Positions 1-4,506 of a stretch of DNA of 6,459 nt are shown piece by piece. The position numbers were made by a program, and so were the translations under genes. The notes beneath the pieces were generated by a model, which was not told the DNA's origin, ran no database searches, and was given only the letters and a program-made list of their open reading frames with translations. Location: contig CAMYYQ010000065.1 in assembly GCA_947303535.1 (NCBI GenBank), positions 1 through 6,459 on the forward strand. Direction: 5' to 3'. Each line of letters begins with the position of its first letter. The first letter of the stretch is position 1. Source of the DNA: an uncultured Ruminococcus sp. (lineage in GTDB: Bacteria; Bacillota_A; Clostridia; Oscillospirales; Ruminococcaceae).

Positions 1-162
1 ACGCAAGCTGGAATTTGACGGCGTTACCAAGGACTACATAACCATACAGTACGCTGGTACCGATAAGCTTTATATCCCCGTAACCCAGCTGGACCTTGTA
101 TCAAAGTACATCGGTCCCCGTGATGACAGCGGAGTTAAGCTGAACAAGCTCAGCTCCAACGA

Positions 163-1794
163 ATGGCAGCGTACAAGGAGCAACGTAAAACGTGCAGTAA
201 AGGATATGGCTCACGAGCTCATCGCACTCTACGCAAAACGAGAGAAAAGTCAGGGATTGGCTTCGGCAAGACCGAAGTTGCCCTTCGTGCGGCAATGAAA
301 TGCATACTTTCGGGCAAACAGTGCGCTCTCCTTGCACCTACTACGGTGCTCGCCTTCCAGCACTACCAGACCGCTCTCCGCAGATTCGAGCACTTCCCCG
401 TAAATGTGGAGCTTCTTTCCCGCTACAGAACTCCTAAACAGCAGGCGGAGATAATCAAGAAGCTGAAACAGGGACGAATAGATATTATAATAGGTACACA
501 CAAGATAATCCAGAAGTCCGTTGTATTCAAGGACTTAGGTCTTGCCATAATCGACGAGGAACAGCGTTTCGGCGTAGCTCACAAGGAACGCTTCAAGGAG
601 AGCTTTACGGGAGTTGATGTGCTGATGCTGTCGGCTACTCCTATCCCGCGAACACTTAATATGGCAATGAGCGGCATACGCGATATGTCAGTAATAGAAG
701 AGCCTCCGCAGGACAGATATCCTGTGCAGACCTACGTTATCGAGTACAATATCGGTACTGTGGTACAGGCTATAGTAAGGGAGCTTCGCCGAGGCGGACA
801 GGTCTACTATATCCACAACCGCGTTGAGACTATAACCGCCTGTGCAGCACATTTGCAGGAATTTCTCCCCGAAGCAAGGATAGTAGTTGCCCACGGACAG
901 ATGAGTGAGGACGAAATGTCCGATATCTGGGAGCAGCTTGTGGAGCATGAGGTGGATATCCTTGTCTGCACCACTATCATCGAGACAGGCGTAGATGTGC
1001 CCAATGTAAATACGCTTATTATAGAGGACTCCGACCGTTTCGGCTTGTCGCAGCTATATCAGCTCCGCGGCCGTGTGGGACGTTCAAACCGCAGAGGCTA
1101 TGCTTACTTTACGTACAAGCGCGATAAAGTCCTCACTGAGATAGCCACAAAGCGACTTAACGCAATGCGCGAGTTCACACAGTTCGGAAGCGGATTCCGC
1201 ATAGCTCTGCGTGACCTTGAAATAAGAGGAGCAGGCAGTATACTGGGCGGCAGGCAGCATGGACACATGGAAGCTGTGGGATATGATATGTATTTGCAGC
1301 TCCTTTCGGAAGCTATCGCAGAAGAAAAGGGCGAACAGCCCGAGAAGATACCCGAGTGTCTCGTTGATATACAGATAGACGCTCATATCCCTGAGAAGTA
1401 CATTTCAAGCCTTAATCAGCGAATAGATATGTACCGCAAGATAATGCTGGTCAACGAGGACAGCGACAAGACCGACCTTATCGACGAGCTTATCGATCGT
1501 TACGGCGAACCGCCTAAGTCAGTAGTGGGACTCATTGATGTCTCGCTGCTCAGAAACAAGGCTGCACATCTTGGAATTACCGAAATATCTCAGAAAAACG
1601 GTGCAATGTATTTCTATACGGAATATCTTGTGCCCGAGCAGATAGCTGCATTGCAGCAGGCTTATAAGGGCAGGATAACCTTCAACGGCGTAGGGAAATC
1701 CTATGTTTCGGTGAAAATATCGCCGAAAATGCGCCCCTTTGATATGATGAGAGAAACTGTCGAAATTTTTTATCAGAACAGAGAAAAGAAATAG
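163..1794 (+). CDS. mfd: Longest open frame of the broken mfd: helicase motor and C-terminal domain (543 codons)
   Basis: This is the stretch a gene caller would report. Its first 32 or so codons (163-258) are an out-of-frame reading of the upstream mfd region and are probably not real protein. The ATG at 163 has no purine-rich ribosome binding site before it. Genuine Mfd sequence begins at codon 33, with GFGKT at residues 33-37. After that come the DEEQ Walker B box (131-134), SATPIPRT (157-164), GGQVYYIHNRVE (211-222), VAHGQM (242-247), TIIETGVDVP (271-280), QLRGRVGRS (300-308) and the TRG region DLEIRGAGSILGGRQ (351-365). The rest, to residue 543, matches the Mfd C-terminal domain. If translated, the product would have a truncated ATP-binding lobe and no polymerase-interaction domain, so it should not do transcription-coupled repair. 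Confidence 0.6.
   Translation: MAAYKEQRKTCSKGYGSRAHRTLRKTREKSGIGFGKTEVALRAAMKCILSGKQCALLAPTTVLAFQHYQTALRRFEHFPVNVELLSRYRTPKQQAEIIKKLKQGRIDIIIGTHKIIQKSVVFKDLGLAIIDEEQRFGVAHKERFKESFTGVDVLMLSATPIPRTLNMAMSGIRDMSVIEEPPQDRYPVQTYVIEYNIGTVVQAIVRELRRGGQVYYIHNRVETITACAAHLQEFLPEARIVVAHGQMSEDEMSDIWEQLVEHEVDILVCTTIIETGVDVPNVNTLIIEDSDRFGLSQLYQLRGRVGRSNRRGYAYFTYKRDKVLTEIATKRLNAMREFTQFGSGFRIALRDLEIRGAGSILGGRQHGHMEAVGYDMYLQLLSEAIAEEKGEQPEKIPECLVDIQIDAHIPEKYISSLNQRIDMYRKIMLVNEDSDKTDLIDELIDRYGEPPKSVVGLIDVSLLRNKAAHLGITEISQKNGAMYFYTEYLVPEQIAALQQAYKGRITFNGVGKSYVSVKISPKMRPFDMMRETVEIFYQNREKK
254..268 (+). other. Deletion junction inside mfd
   Basis: Frame 2 spells Q-G-L-A up to 262, and frame 1 spells G-F-G-K from 259, so the two family signatures overlap by 4 nt. 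In intact Mfd proteins the left side continues with an aromatic residue (A-F, gct-tty) and the right side is V-G-F-G-K (gtn-ggc-ttc). Both parents would therefore have contained GGCTT, giving a microhomology of at least 5 nt (259-263). The parental sequence is not visible, so the shared bases are inferred from conserved residues. If the spacing equals that of E. coli Mfd, the missing length is about 148 nt. Confidence 0.75.
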
Positions 1795-1891
1795 TAAAAT
1801 CCCTGAGCAATATTTGGCAAGAACTAAATTTAAGCGCAATTATTGTGCAATGTGTTGCGAAATATGTATTGTGATTTGGACGATATGTTAC

Positions 1892-1920
1892 TTTACAGAG
1901 CTGTATTTTTATGCTACAAT
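1892..1920 (+). promoter_or_regulatory. Sigma-A-type promoter with extended -10 for the lipoprotein gene
   Basis: The -35 box TTTACA (1892-1897) and -10 box TACAAT (1915-1920) are separated by exactly 17 bp, and TG at 1912-1913 gives an extended -10. Transcription should begin near 1927, leaving a leader of about 80 nt. No convincing terminator for the upstream mfd remnant is visible in 1795-1891, so read-through from mfd is also possible. Confidence 0.75.
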
Positions 1921-1944
1921 TTATTTGTAAATAAATAAAGAAAG

Positions 1945-1966
1945 CACTGTGATGCAGAGCACAGTG
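1945..1966 (+). promoter_or_regulatory. Leader hairpin upstream of the lipoprotein gene
   Basis: The arms CACTGTG (1945-1951) and CACAGTG (1960-1966) are a perfect 7-bp inverted repeat around an 8-nt loop. It lies within the predicted 5' untranslated leader. No U-tract follows, so it is not an intrinsic terminator; it may stabilise the mRNA or bind a regulator. A second, smaller inverted repeat (GTACA 1981-1985 / TGTAC 1990-1994) sits just before the ribosome binding site. Confidence 0.4.
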
Positions 1967-1994
1967 TATTAAAGTAAAACGTACAGTTTTGTAC

Positions 1995-2000
1995 AGGGAG
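1995..2000 (+). promoter_or_regulatory. Ribosome binding site of the lipoprotein gene
   Basis: AGGGAG lies 8 nt upstream of the ATG at 2009, which supports that start. The following residues form a compact signal peptide, in agreement. Confidence 0.75.
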
Positions 2001-2008
2001 AAGCAAAG

Positions 2009-3136
2009 ATGAATTACAAAAACTTTATCGCAGGTGCGATGGCTTTTGCCCTTGCAGCCTGTGCTGCCGGGTGCAGCGATAAGAAAGATGCAGGTTCGGA
2101 TACAGTTCCTGTTGAGACTACAACAGAGGAGCTTGTTCCTCCTACACCTACAGAAGCAACTGATCCCAACGCCATAACTTTCGATGACGGAAAATTCGAT
2201 TTTGCCTTTGCAAAGACAGAGGATAAGGACTGCGCAAAGGGTGAGCTTTCGGTTGCGGAGCTTATGGGAAATAAAATGCTTAAATTTACCGATGACAATT
2301 CTGTGCCGCTGGAAGGCAAGGTGCAGAAAATAGGCATAAGCGTTACAAAGCTTCTTGGCAGTAAAGGTGCGGCAAAGGTTCGCAGGATAGAATTTGATAT
2401 GTATGCCGAGGCTACGGCAGATCATCTCAAGACCAATGATGCGGACAACGTCAGAGCTCCAGGCTGGATAGGCGGAGGCGGCGGAACCGTTACCGCCCAG
2501 GAAAAGTGGTATGATTTCCAGGACTTTTCAGGCGGCGAGTACAATTTTGAAGCGTCGGGCGCAGTTCACGCGCAGTTCAAGTTCCTGCTTGCTGACAGCG
2601 GACAGTGCTGGACTGAGGACATGGAGGACGCTAACTTCCTTATTATGCGTTGGGGCGTAGCAAATGAGTCGGATATGTATATCGACAACATCGTTTTCTA
2701 TGACGAGGACGGCAATTCTATACCAATAGCTCCTGTTTCAGATACAGAGGCTATTAAGGACAAGGCAAAGGAAACGATCGAAGATATAAAGGCTGATGTT
2801 GAAAAGAAAAAGGACGAGCTCAAGGCAAAATACGAAGAAGCTGTAGAAAATGCAGAAACAGCTGTCACTGATCCTAAGGTCAGAGAAGAGCTGAAGGCTG
2901 AGTATGAAAAGCTCATGGAAGAAGTAAAGGATTCCGAAGAGTTTGAAAAAGCCGAGGAAAAGATGAAGGCTTTTGAAGAAAAGCTTAAAGAGTCAATAAG
3001 CAAGACATCTGACGCTGAACAGCAGATCATCGACCAGATCGAAAAAGCCAAAGAAGATGCGGCAAAGGTCAATGCAGATGTGCAGGACGCTATTGATGAA
3101 GCTTCAGAAATGATCGGAAAAATCCAGGACAGATAA
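2009..3136 (+). CDS. Secreted lipoprotein with beta-rich (CBM-like) domain and C-terminal coiled coil, function unknown
   Basis: This 375-residue protein begins with a short lipoprotein signal peptide: M-N-Y-K-N, a hydrophobic stretch (6-17), then a lipobox. LAAC gives Cys18 and AAGC gives Cys22; the first fits the consensus better, but the second is followed by a typical SDKKD linker. Residues 23-54 are a Thr/Pro/Glu-rich tether. Residues 55-240 look like a beta-sandwich: FDDGKFDFAF near the start, RIEFDMYAE (126-134), a glycine run (155-159), four tryptophans (153, 168, 201, 215), and MYIDNIVFYDEDG (223-235) as a closing strand pair. That pattern resembles galactose-binding-like carbohydrate-binding modules, but the resemblance is by eye only. 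Residues 246-375 are almost pure Lys/Glu/Ala heptads, a long helix or coiled coil that could span the wall, oligomerise or hold a partner. The gene appears monocistronic, with its own promoter and terminator. No enzyme signature is visible. Confidence 0.8.
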   Translation: MNYKNFIAGAMAFALAACAAGCSDKKDAGSDTVPVETTTEELVPPTPTEATDPNAITFDDGKFDFAFAKTEDKDCAKGELSVAELMGNKMLKFTDDNSVPLEGKVQKIGISVTKLLGSKGAAKVRRIEFDMYAEATADHLKTNDADNVRAPGWIGGGGGTVTAQEKWYDFQDFSGGEYNFEASGAVHAQFKFLLADSGQCWTEDMEDANFLIMRWGVANESDMYIDNIVFYDEDGNSIPIAPVSDTEAIKDKAKETIEDIKADVEKKKDELKAKYEEAVENAETAVTDPKVREELKAEYEKLMEEVKDSEEFEKAEEKMKAFEEKLKESISKTSDAEQQIIDQIEKAKEDAAKVNADVQDAIDEASEMIGKIQDR

Positions 3137-3141
3137 AAGCG

Positions 3142-3172
3142 AAACGCTTCCGAATTATCGGAAGCGTTTTTT
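3142..3172 (+). terminator. Strong intrinsic terminator, probably bidirectional
   Basis: A perfect 12-bp stem (3142-3153 with 3158-3169) with a 4-nt ATTA loop runs into six T residues (3167-3172), six bases past the lipoprotein stop codon. Read on the minus strand, the same stem is followed by a weaker T-rich stretch, so it can also end the convergent XRE operon, whose last stop codon lies at 3176-3178. Confidence 0.92.
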
Positions 3173-3175
3173 GTA

Positions 3176-3388
3176 TCAGTCAAAATAAAATATGTCCTCG
3201 AATTTCTTGTCGAGGGCAATGCACAGGACTAACGCAAGCTTAGCTGTGGGACTGAACTGCCCTGTCTCTATGGAGCTTATGGTGTTGCGGGATACGCCCA
3301 CCATTTTCGCAAGCTCGTCCTGCGAGAGATGCTGCTCTTTGCGTATCTCTTTCAGGCGGTTTCGGAGTATAAGTGAATCGTCTATCAT
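3176..3388 (-). CDS. Small XRE/Cro-family helix-turn-helix regulator
   Basis: This 70-residue protein consists almost entirely of one HTH_3 (Cro/C1-type) DNA-binding domain. RNRLKEIRKEQ forms helix 1. SQDELAKMVGVSRNTISSIE (22-41) is the helix-turn-helix, with the family-typical Q/E pattern and VSRNTIS recognition helix. PTAKLALVLCIALDKKFEDIF is the closing helix pair. There is no sensor or effector domain. The ATG at 3388 overlaps the TGA of the upstream membrane-protein gene (ATGA), so translation is probably coupled; a weak GGCGG precedes it. As the last gene of its operon, and with palindromic sites in the operon promoter, it probably acts as an autorepressor. That role is inferred; the domain call is secure. 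Confidence 0.92.
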   Translation of the reverse strand: MIDDSLILRNRLKEIRKEQHLSQDELAKMVGVSRNTISSIETGQFSPTAKLALVLCIALDKKFEDIFYFD

Positions 3389-3726
3389 AGAGTCGCCGCC
3401 TTATGGTTTGAAGCCAAAAAGCTCGCAGACTGCCAAGAAAACATTGCGAAAACGAATCCTGTAATTACCGCATAAATAATTTTTTCTAACGTTCTTTCTT
3501 TTATAGCTTTGTACAAGTGTATTGAAAAAATCATACTGAACTCCGTTGCAATAACGCCATAGTTCACGCGGCATTTAACTAATAATGATAATATAGTGAA
3601 TACTGCGATAAAACACATACTGACGATAATGGCAAATCTCGAAGCGTTTTTGAATTTATCTATTTCTGCAATGTCGCGGTTTTTGTTTTCCTGACGGCTT
3701 TTTGTGAGAATTTCTTCCTTATTCAT
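3385..3726 (-). CDS. Small three-helix membrane protein (DUF6442-like), second of a tandem pair
   Basis: This 113-residue protein has a soluble, charged N-terminus (MNKEEILTKSRQENKNRD) and then three likely transmembrane helices at about 31-49, 55-74 and 82-104. The N-terminal signature is nearly the same as in the upstream gene, so the two are paralogues. It resembles small membrane proteins (DUF6442-like, from memory) that accompany XRE regulators in Firmicutes; their function is not known to me. I chose the ATG at 3726 rather than a GTG 9 nt upstream because an AAAGGGTG ribosome binding site (3733-3740) covers that GTG and because the paralogue also begins MNKEEIL. A 15-nt gap separates it from the upstream gene. 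Its stop codon overlaps the XRE start. Confidence 0.82.
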   Translation of the reverse strand: MNKEEILTKSRQENKNRDIAEIDKFKNASRFAIIVSMCFIAVFTILSLLVKCRVNYGVIATEFSMIFSIHLYKAIKERTLEKIIYAVITGFVFAMFSWQSASFLASNHKAATL

Positions 3727-3732
3727 AGTCAA

Positions 3733-3740
3733 CACCCTTT
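3733..3740 (-). promoter_or_regulatory. Ribosome binding site deciding the start of the second membrane protein
   Basis: On the minus strand, AAAGGGTG ends 6 nt before the ATG at 3726-3724. A GTG at 3735-3733 lies within this element, so it is unlikely to be the start. Confidence 0.65.
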
Positions 3741-3741
3741 C

Positions 3742-4056
3742 TTATATATGAACGAAATGAAGTACGACAGATACTACAGTTGCCAGAGCCATAAGCTCAC
3801 CTGCGTAGAGATCGTCCTTGTTATCGGTCTTTTTCCACCTGTAGAGGTAATCTGCGGCGAATGATGCGGTGAAAATACTGTAATAGCCGTAAGCTCTGTT
3901 TCCCGTTATAAACCAGTCAATGATAAAAAGAGCGAGACAGAATATGATAGCAGCGATCCTGCCGTATTTCATGCCTTTTACCCTTGTTTCGAGGTAAAAA
4001 GGGTCGTTATTCTTGTTATCGTTTCTGCTTTTTTCGAGTATTTCTTCCTTGTTCAT
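3742..4056 (-). CDS. Small three-helix membrane protein (DUF6442-like), first gene of the XRE operon
   Basis: This 104-residue protein starts MNKEEILEKSRNDNKNND, has a charged juxtamembrane segment, and has three likely transmembrane helices at about 33-50, 56-73 and 86-103. It ends directly after the last helix. The basic and polar N-terminus suggests that end is cytoplasmic (positive-inside rule). An ATG 15 nt further upstream (4071) is less likely because the GGGAGG ribosome binding site lies between the two and is correctly placed only for the ATG at 4056. The gene is the first of three co-directional, tightly packed genes under one promoter. No catalytic or transport motif is visible. 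A role as a membrane partner or sensor for the XRE regulator is a guess from context. Confidence 0.82.
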   Translation of the reverse strand: MNKEEILEKSRNDNKNNDPFYLETRVKGMKYGRIAAIIFCLALFIIDWFITGNRAYGYYSIFTASFAADYLYRWKKTDNKDDLYAGELMALATVVSVVLHFVHI

Positions 4057-4063
4057 AGTAGTA

Positions 4064-4069
4064 CCTCCC
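4064..4069 (-). promoter_or_regulatory. Ribosome binding site of the first membrane protein
   Basis: GGGAGG on the minus strand is 7 nt upstream of the ATG at 4056. It excludes the in-frame ATG at 4071, which lies upstream of it. Confidence 0.8.
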
Positions 4070-4089
4070 ATATCATGTAATGTGTTTTG

Positions 4090-4103
4090 CCAAGTTTACT
4101 TGG
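4090..4103. promoter_or_regulatory. Palindromic operator O2 at the transcription start
   Basis: CCAAGTTTACTTGG is symmetric except for its two central bases and shares the CAAGT-N2-ACTTG core with the spacer site. The two centres are 33 bp apart, about three helical turns, so both would face the same side of the DNA and could allow cooperative binding. It lies at roughly +1 to +14. Confidence 0.72.
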
Positions 4104-4110
4104 TGATTGT

Positions 4111-4139
4111 ATTATAGCACTGCCAAGTATACTTGTCAA
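4111..4139 (-). promoter_or_regulatory. Consensus sigma-A promoter of the membrane-protein/XRE operon
   Basis: On the minus strand, TTGACA (4139-4134) and TATAAT (4116-4111) are separated by exactly 17 bp, and TGC before the -10 box makes it extended as well. Both hexamers are perfect consensus. Transcription should start near 4104, about 47 nt before the first start codon. So strong a promoter for three small genes makes sense if it is normally repressed. Confidence 0.93.
4124..4135. promoter_or_regulatory. Palindromic operator O1 within the promoter spacer
   Basis: CAAGTATACTTG is a perfect 12-bp palindrome between the -35 and -10 boxes, overlapping the last two bases of the -35. Its size, symmetry and position are typical of a site for a dimeric Cro/C1-type repressor. 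The XRE protein of the same operon is the obvious candidate ligand. Confidence 0.75.
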
Positions 4140-4141
4140 GA

Positions 4142-4163
4142 CTTTGCAAAGCAAACTTGTCAA
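4142..4163. promoter_or_regulatory. Degenerate third operator-like element upstream of -35
   Basis: AAAGCAAACTTG (4148-4159) matches the rotated operator core in 10 of 12 positions. ACTTGTCAA (4155-4163) is an exact 9-bp direct repeat of 4131-4139, 24 bp away. The perfect palindrome CTTTGCAAAG (4142-4151) overlaps it. It may be a weaker third site or the remnant of a duplicated promoter. Confidence 0.45.
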
Positions 4164-4183
4164 AATTGTGAGATCGCACAATT
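4164..4183. repeat. Small inverted repeat upstream of the operon promoter
   Basis: AATTGTG (4164-4170) and CACAATT (4177-4183) pair over 7 bp around a 6-nt loop. On the minus strand it is followed by TTTT, so it could act as a weak terminator for read-through from the GH94 side. It could equally be a binding site. Confidence 0.35.
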
Positions 4184-4219
4184 GTAGTTGAGCAGAATAT
4201 TGCTGATTGCACAATAAAA

Positions 4220-4428
4220 GTAGGGGGCGGATAGTATCCGCCCGAAAGTGATTAGTGTAGGGGACGGCGTCCTCGACGTCCCGTAAATAACCGTAAAAAA
4301 TCAAATGACGATATGTAGGGACGACCATTGGTCGTCCGTTCAGAAAATATCACGTTTATGCGGACGCGCAATGCGCGTCCCTACATTAGCAGTTCTCGAT
4401 TTGCGGACTGCCAAAGGCAGCCCCTACA
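4220..4428. repeat. Cluster of five REP-like palindromic units with a common TGTAGGG head
   Basis: Five hairpin units occur in 209 bp: 4220-4244, 4257-4283 and 4315-4338 on the plus strand, and 4361-4385 and 4403-4428 on the minus strand. Each begins (T)GTAGGG(G), forms a 6-9 bp stem around a short loop, and ends in CCG or CCCG. The stem sequences differ from unit to unit while base pairing is kept. Units 3 and 4 read identically apart from AC/GT pairs exchanged for CG/CG. There is no coding potential in this strip. Similar GTAGGG-headed intergenic palindromes are, to my recollection, common in gut clostridia. Confidence 0.82.
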
Positions 4429-4431
4429 GAT

Positions 4432-4462
4432 ACAAAAGGCACTGTGAAAATCACAGTGCCTT
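4432..4462 (-). terminator. Intrinsic terminator of the GH94 gene
   Basis: A perfect 12-bp stem (4436-4447 with 4451-4462) has a 3-nt loop. In the minus-strand reading it is followed by TTTTGTA. It sits 44 bp past the GH94 stop codon. The core CACTGTG/CACAGTG is shared with the leader hairpin at 1945-1966, probably by chance. Confidence 0.82.
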
Positions 4463-4503
4463 AATTCTAAGTTCTTAGCTCTTAGTTCTTAGTTCTGACT
4501 TCT
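4462..4503. repeat. Heptamer tandem repeat, six copies
   Basis: Six consecutive 7-bp units with minus-strand consensus AGAACTA read AGAAGTC, AGAACTA, AGAACTA, AGAGCTA, AGAACTT and AGAATTA. A partial seventh unit (4504-4510) overlaps the GH94 stop codon (4507-4509). The array directly abuts the terminator stem. In style it resembles the heptanucleotide STRR repeats described in filamentous cyanobacteria. Confidence 0.85.
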
Positions 4504-4506
4504 GAC

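Larger units (their letters stand above)
2..1794 (+). pseudogene. mfd: Transcription-repair coupling factor Mfd, 5'-truncated by the window edge and internally deleted/frameshifted
   Basis: Mfd is an ATP-driven DNA translocase that removes RNA polymerase stalled at lesions and recruits UvrA for nucleotide excision repair. Two frames together give its middle and C-terminal parts. Frame 2 (2-298) reads through the RNA-polymerase-interaction region (KLYIPVTQLDLVSKYIG) and the linker helix ending ALYAKREKSQGLA, then runs into noise and stops at 296-298. Frame 1 carries the motor from about 259: GFGKTEVALRAA (Walker A remnant), DEEQ at 553-564, SATPIPRT, the RecG-like TRG segment after QLRGRVGRS, and the C-terminal domain to the TAG at 1792-1794. 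Compared with E. coli Mfd as remembered, about 48 residues between GLA and GFGKT are absent, including the FPFETTPDQ-type segment and the GDV before Walker A. The loss is not a multiple of three, so no single frame makes the protein. It is either a true pseudogene or a sequence/assembly error. The family assignment is very secure; the cause of the break is not. Confidence 0.9.

Noticed and set aside
254..268. Programmed ribosomal frameshift in mfd
   Set aside because: There is no slippery heptamer or stimulatory hairpin, and a frameshift would not restore the roughly 48 missing residues.
1945..1966. Intrinsic terminator or riboswitch in the lipoprotein leader
   Set aside because: The hairpin has no U-tract, and the roughly 80-nt leader is too simple for a recognisable riboswitch.
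1682..2425. 247-residue open frame on the minus strand
   Set aside because: It spans the mfd end, the promoter region and the lipoprotein start. The composition, rich in Cys, His and Ile, is that of non-coding translation.
2698..3219. 173-residue serine-rich open frame on the minus strand
   Set aside because: It is the antisense reading of the Lys/Glu-rich coiled coil, whose codons give Ser/Phe in reverse. It has no ribosome binding site and crosses the terminator.
4158..4163. Second -35 box (TTGACA) on the minus strand
   Set aside because: No -10-like hexamer occurs at the right distance; it is better explained as part of the ACTTGTCAA direct repeat.
4053..4328. 91-residue open frame on the minus strand
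   Set aside because: It covers the operon promoter, operators and REP-like hairpins and has no credible start site.
4220..4428. CRISPR array
   Set aside because: The repeats are palindromes in both orientations with varying stems and irregular spacing. There is no constant direct repeat with equal spacers.
4441..4459. Functional link between the CACTGTG hairpins at 1945-1966 and 4436-4462
   Set aside because: Only a 7-bp core is shared, and the loops and flanks differ. One is in a leader and the other is a terminator, so coincidence is the simpler view.
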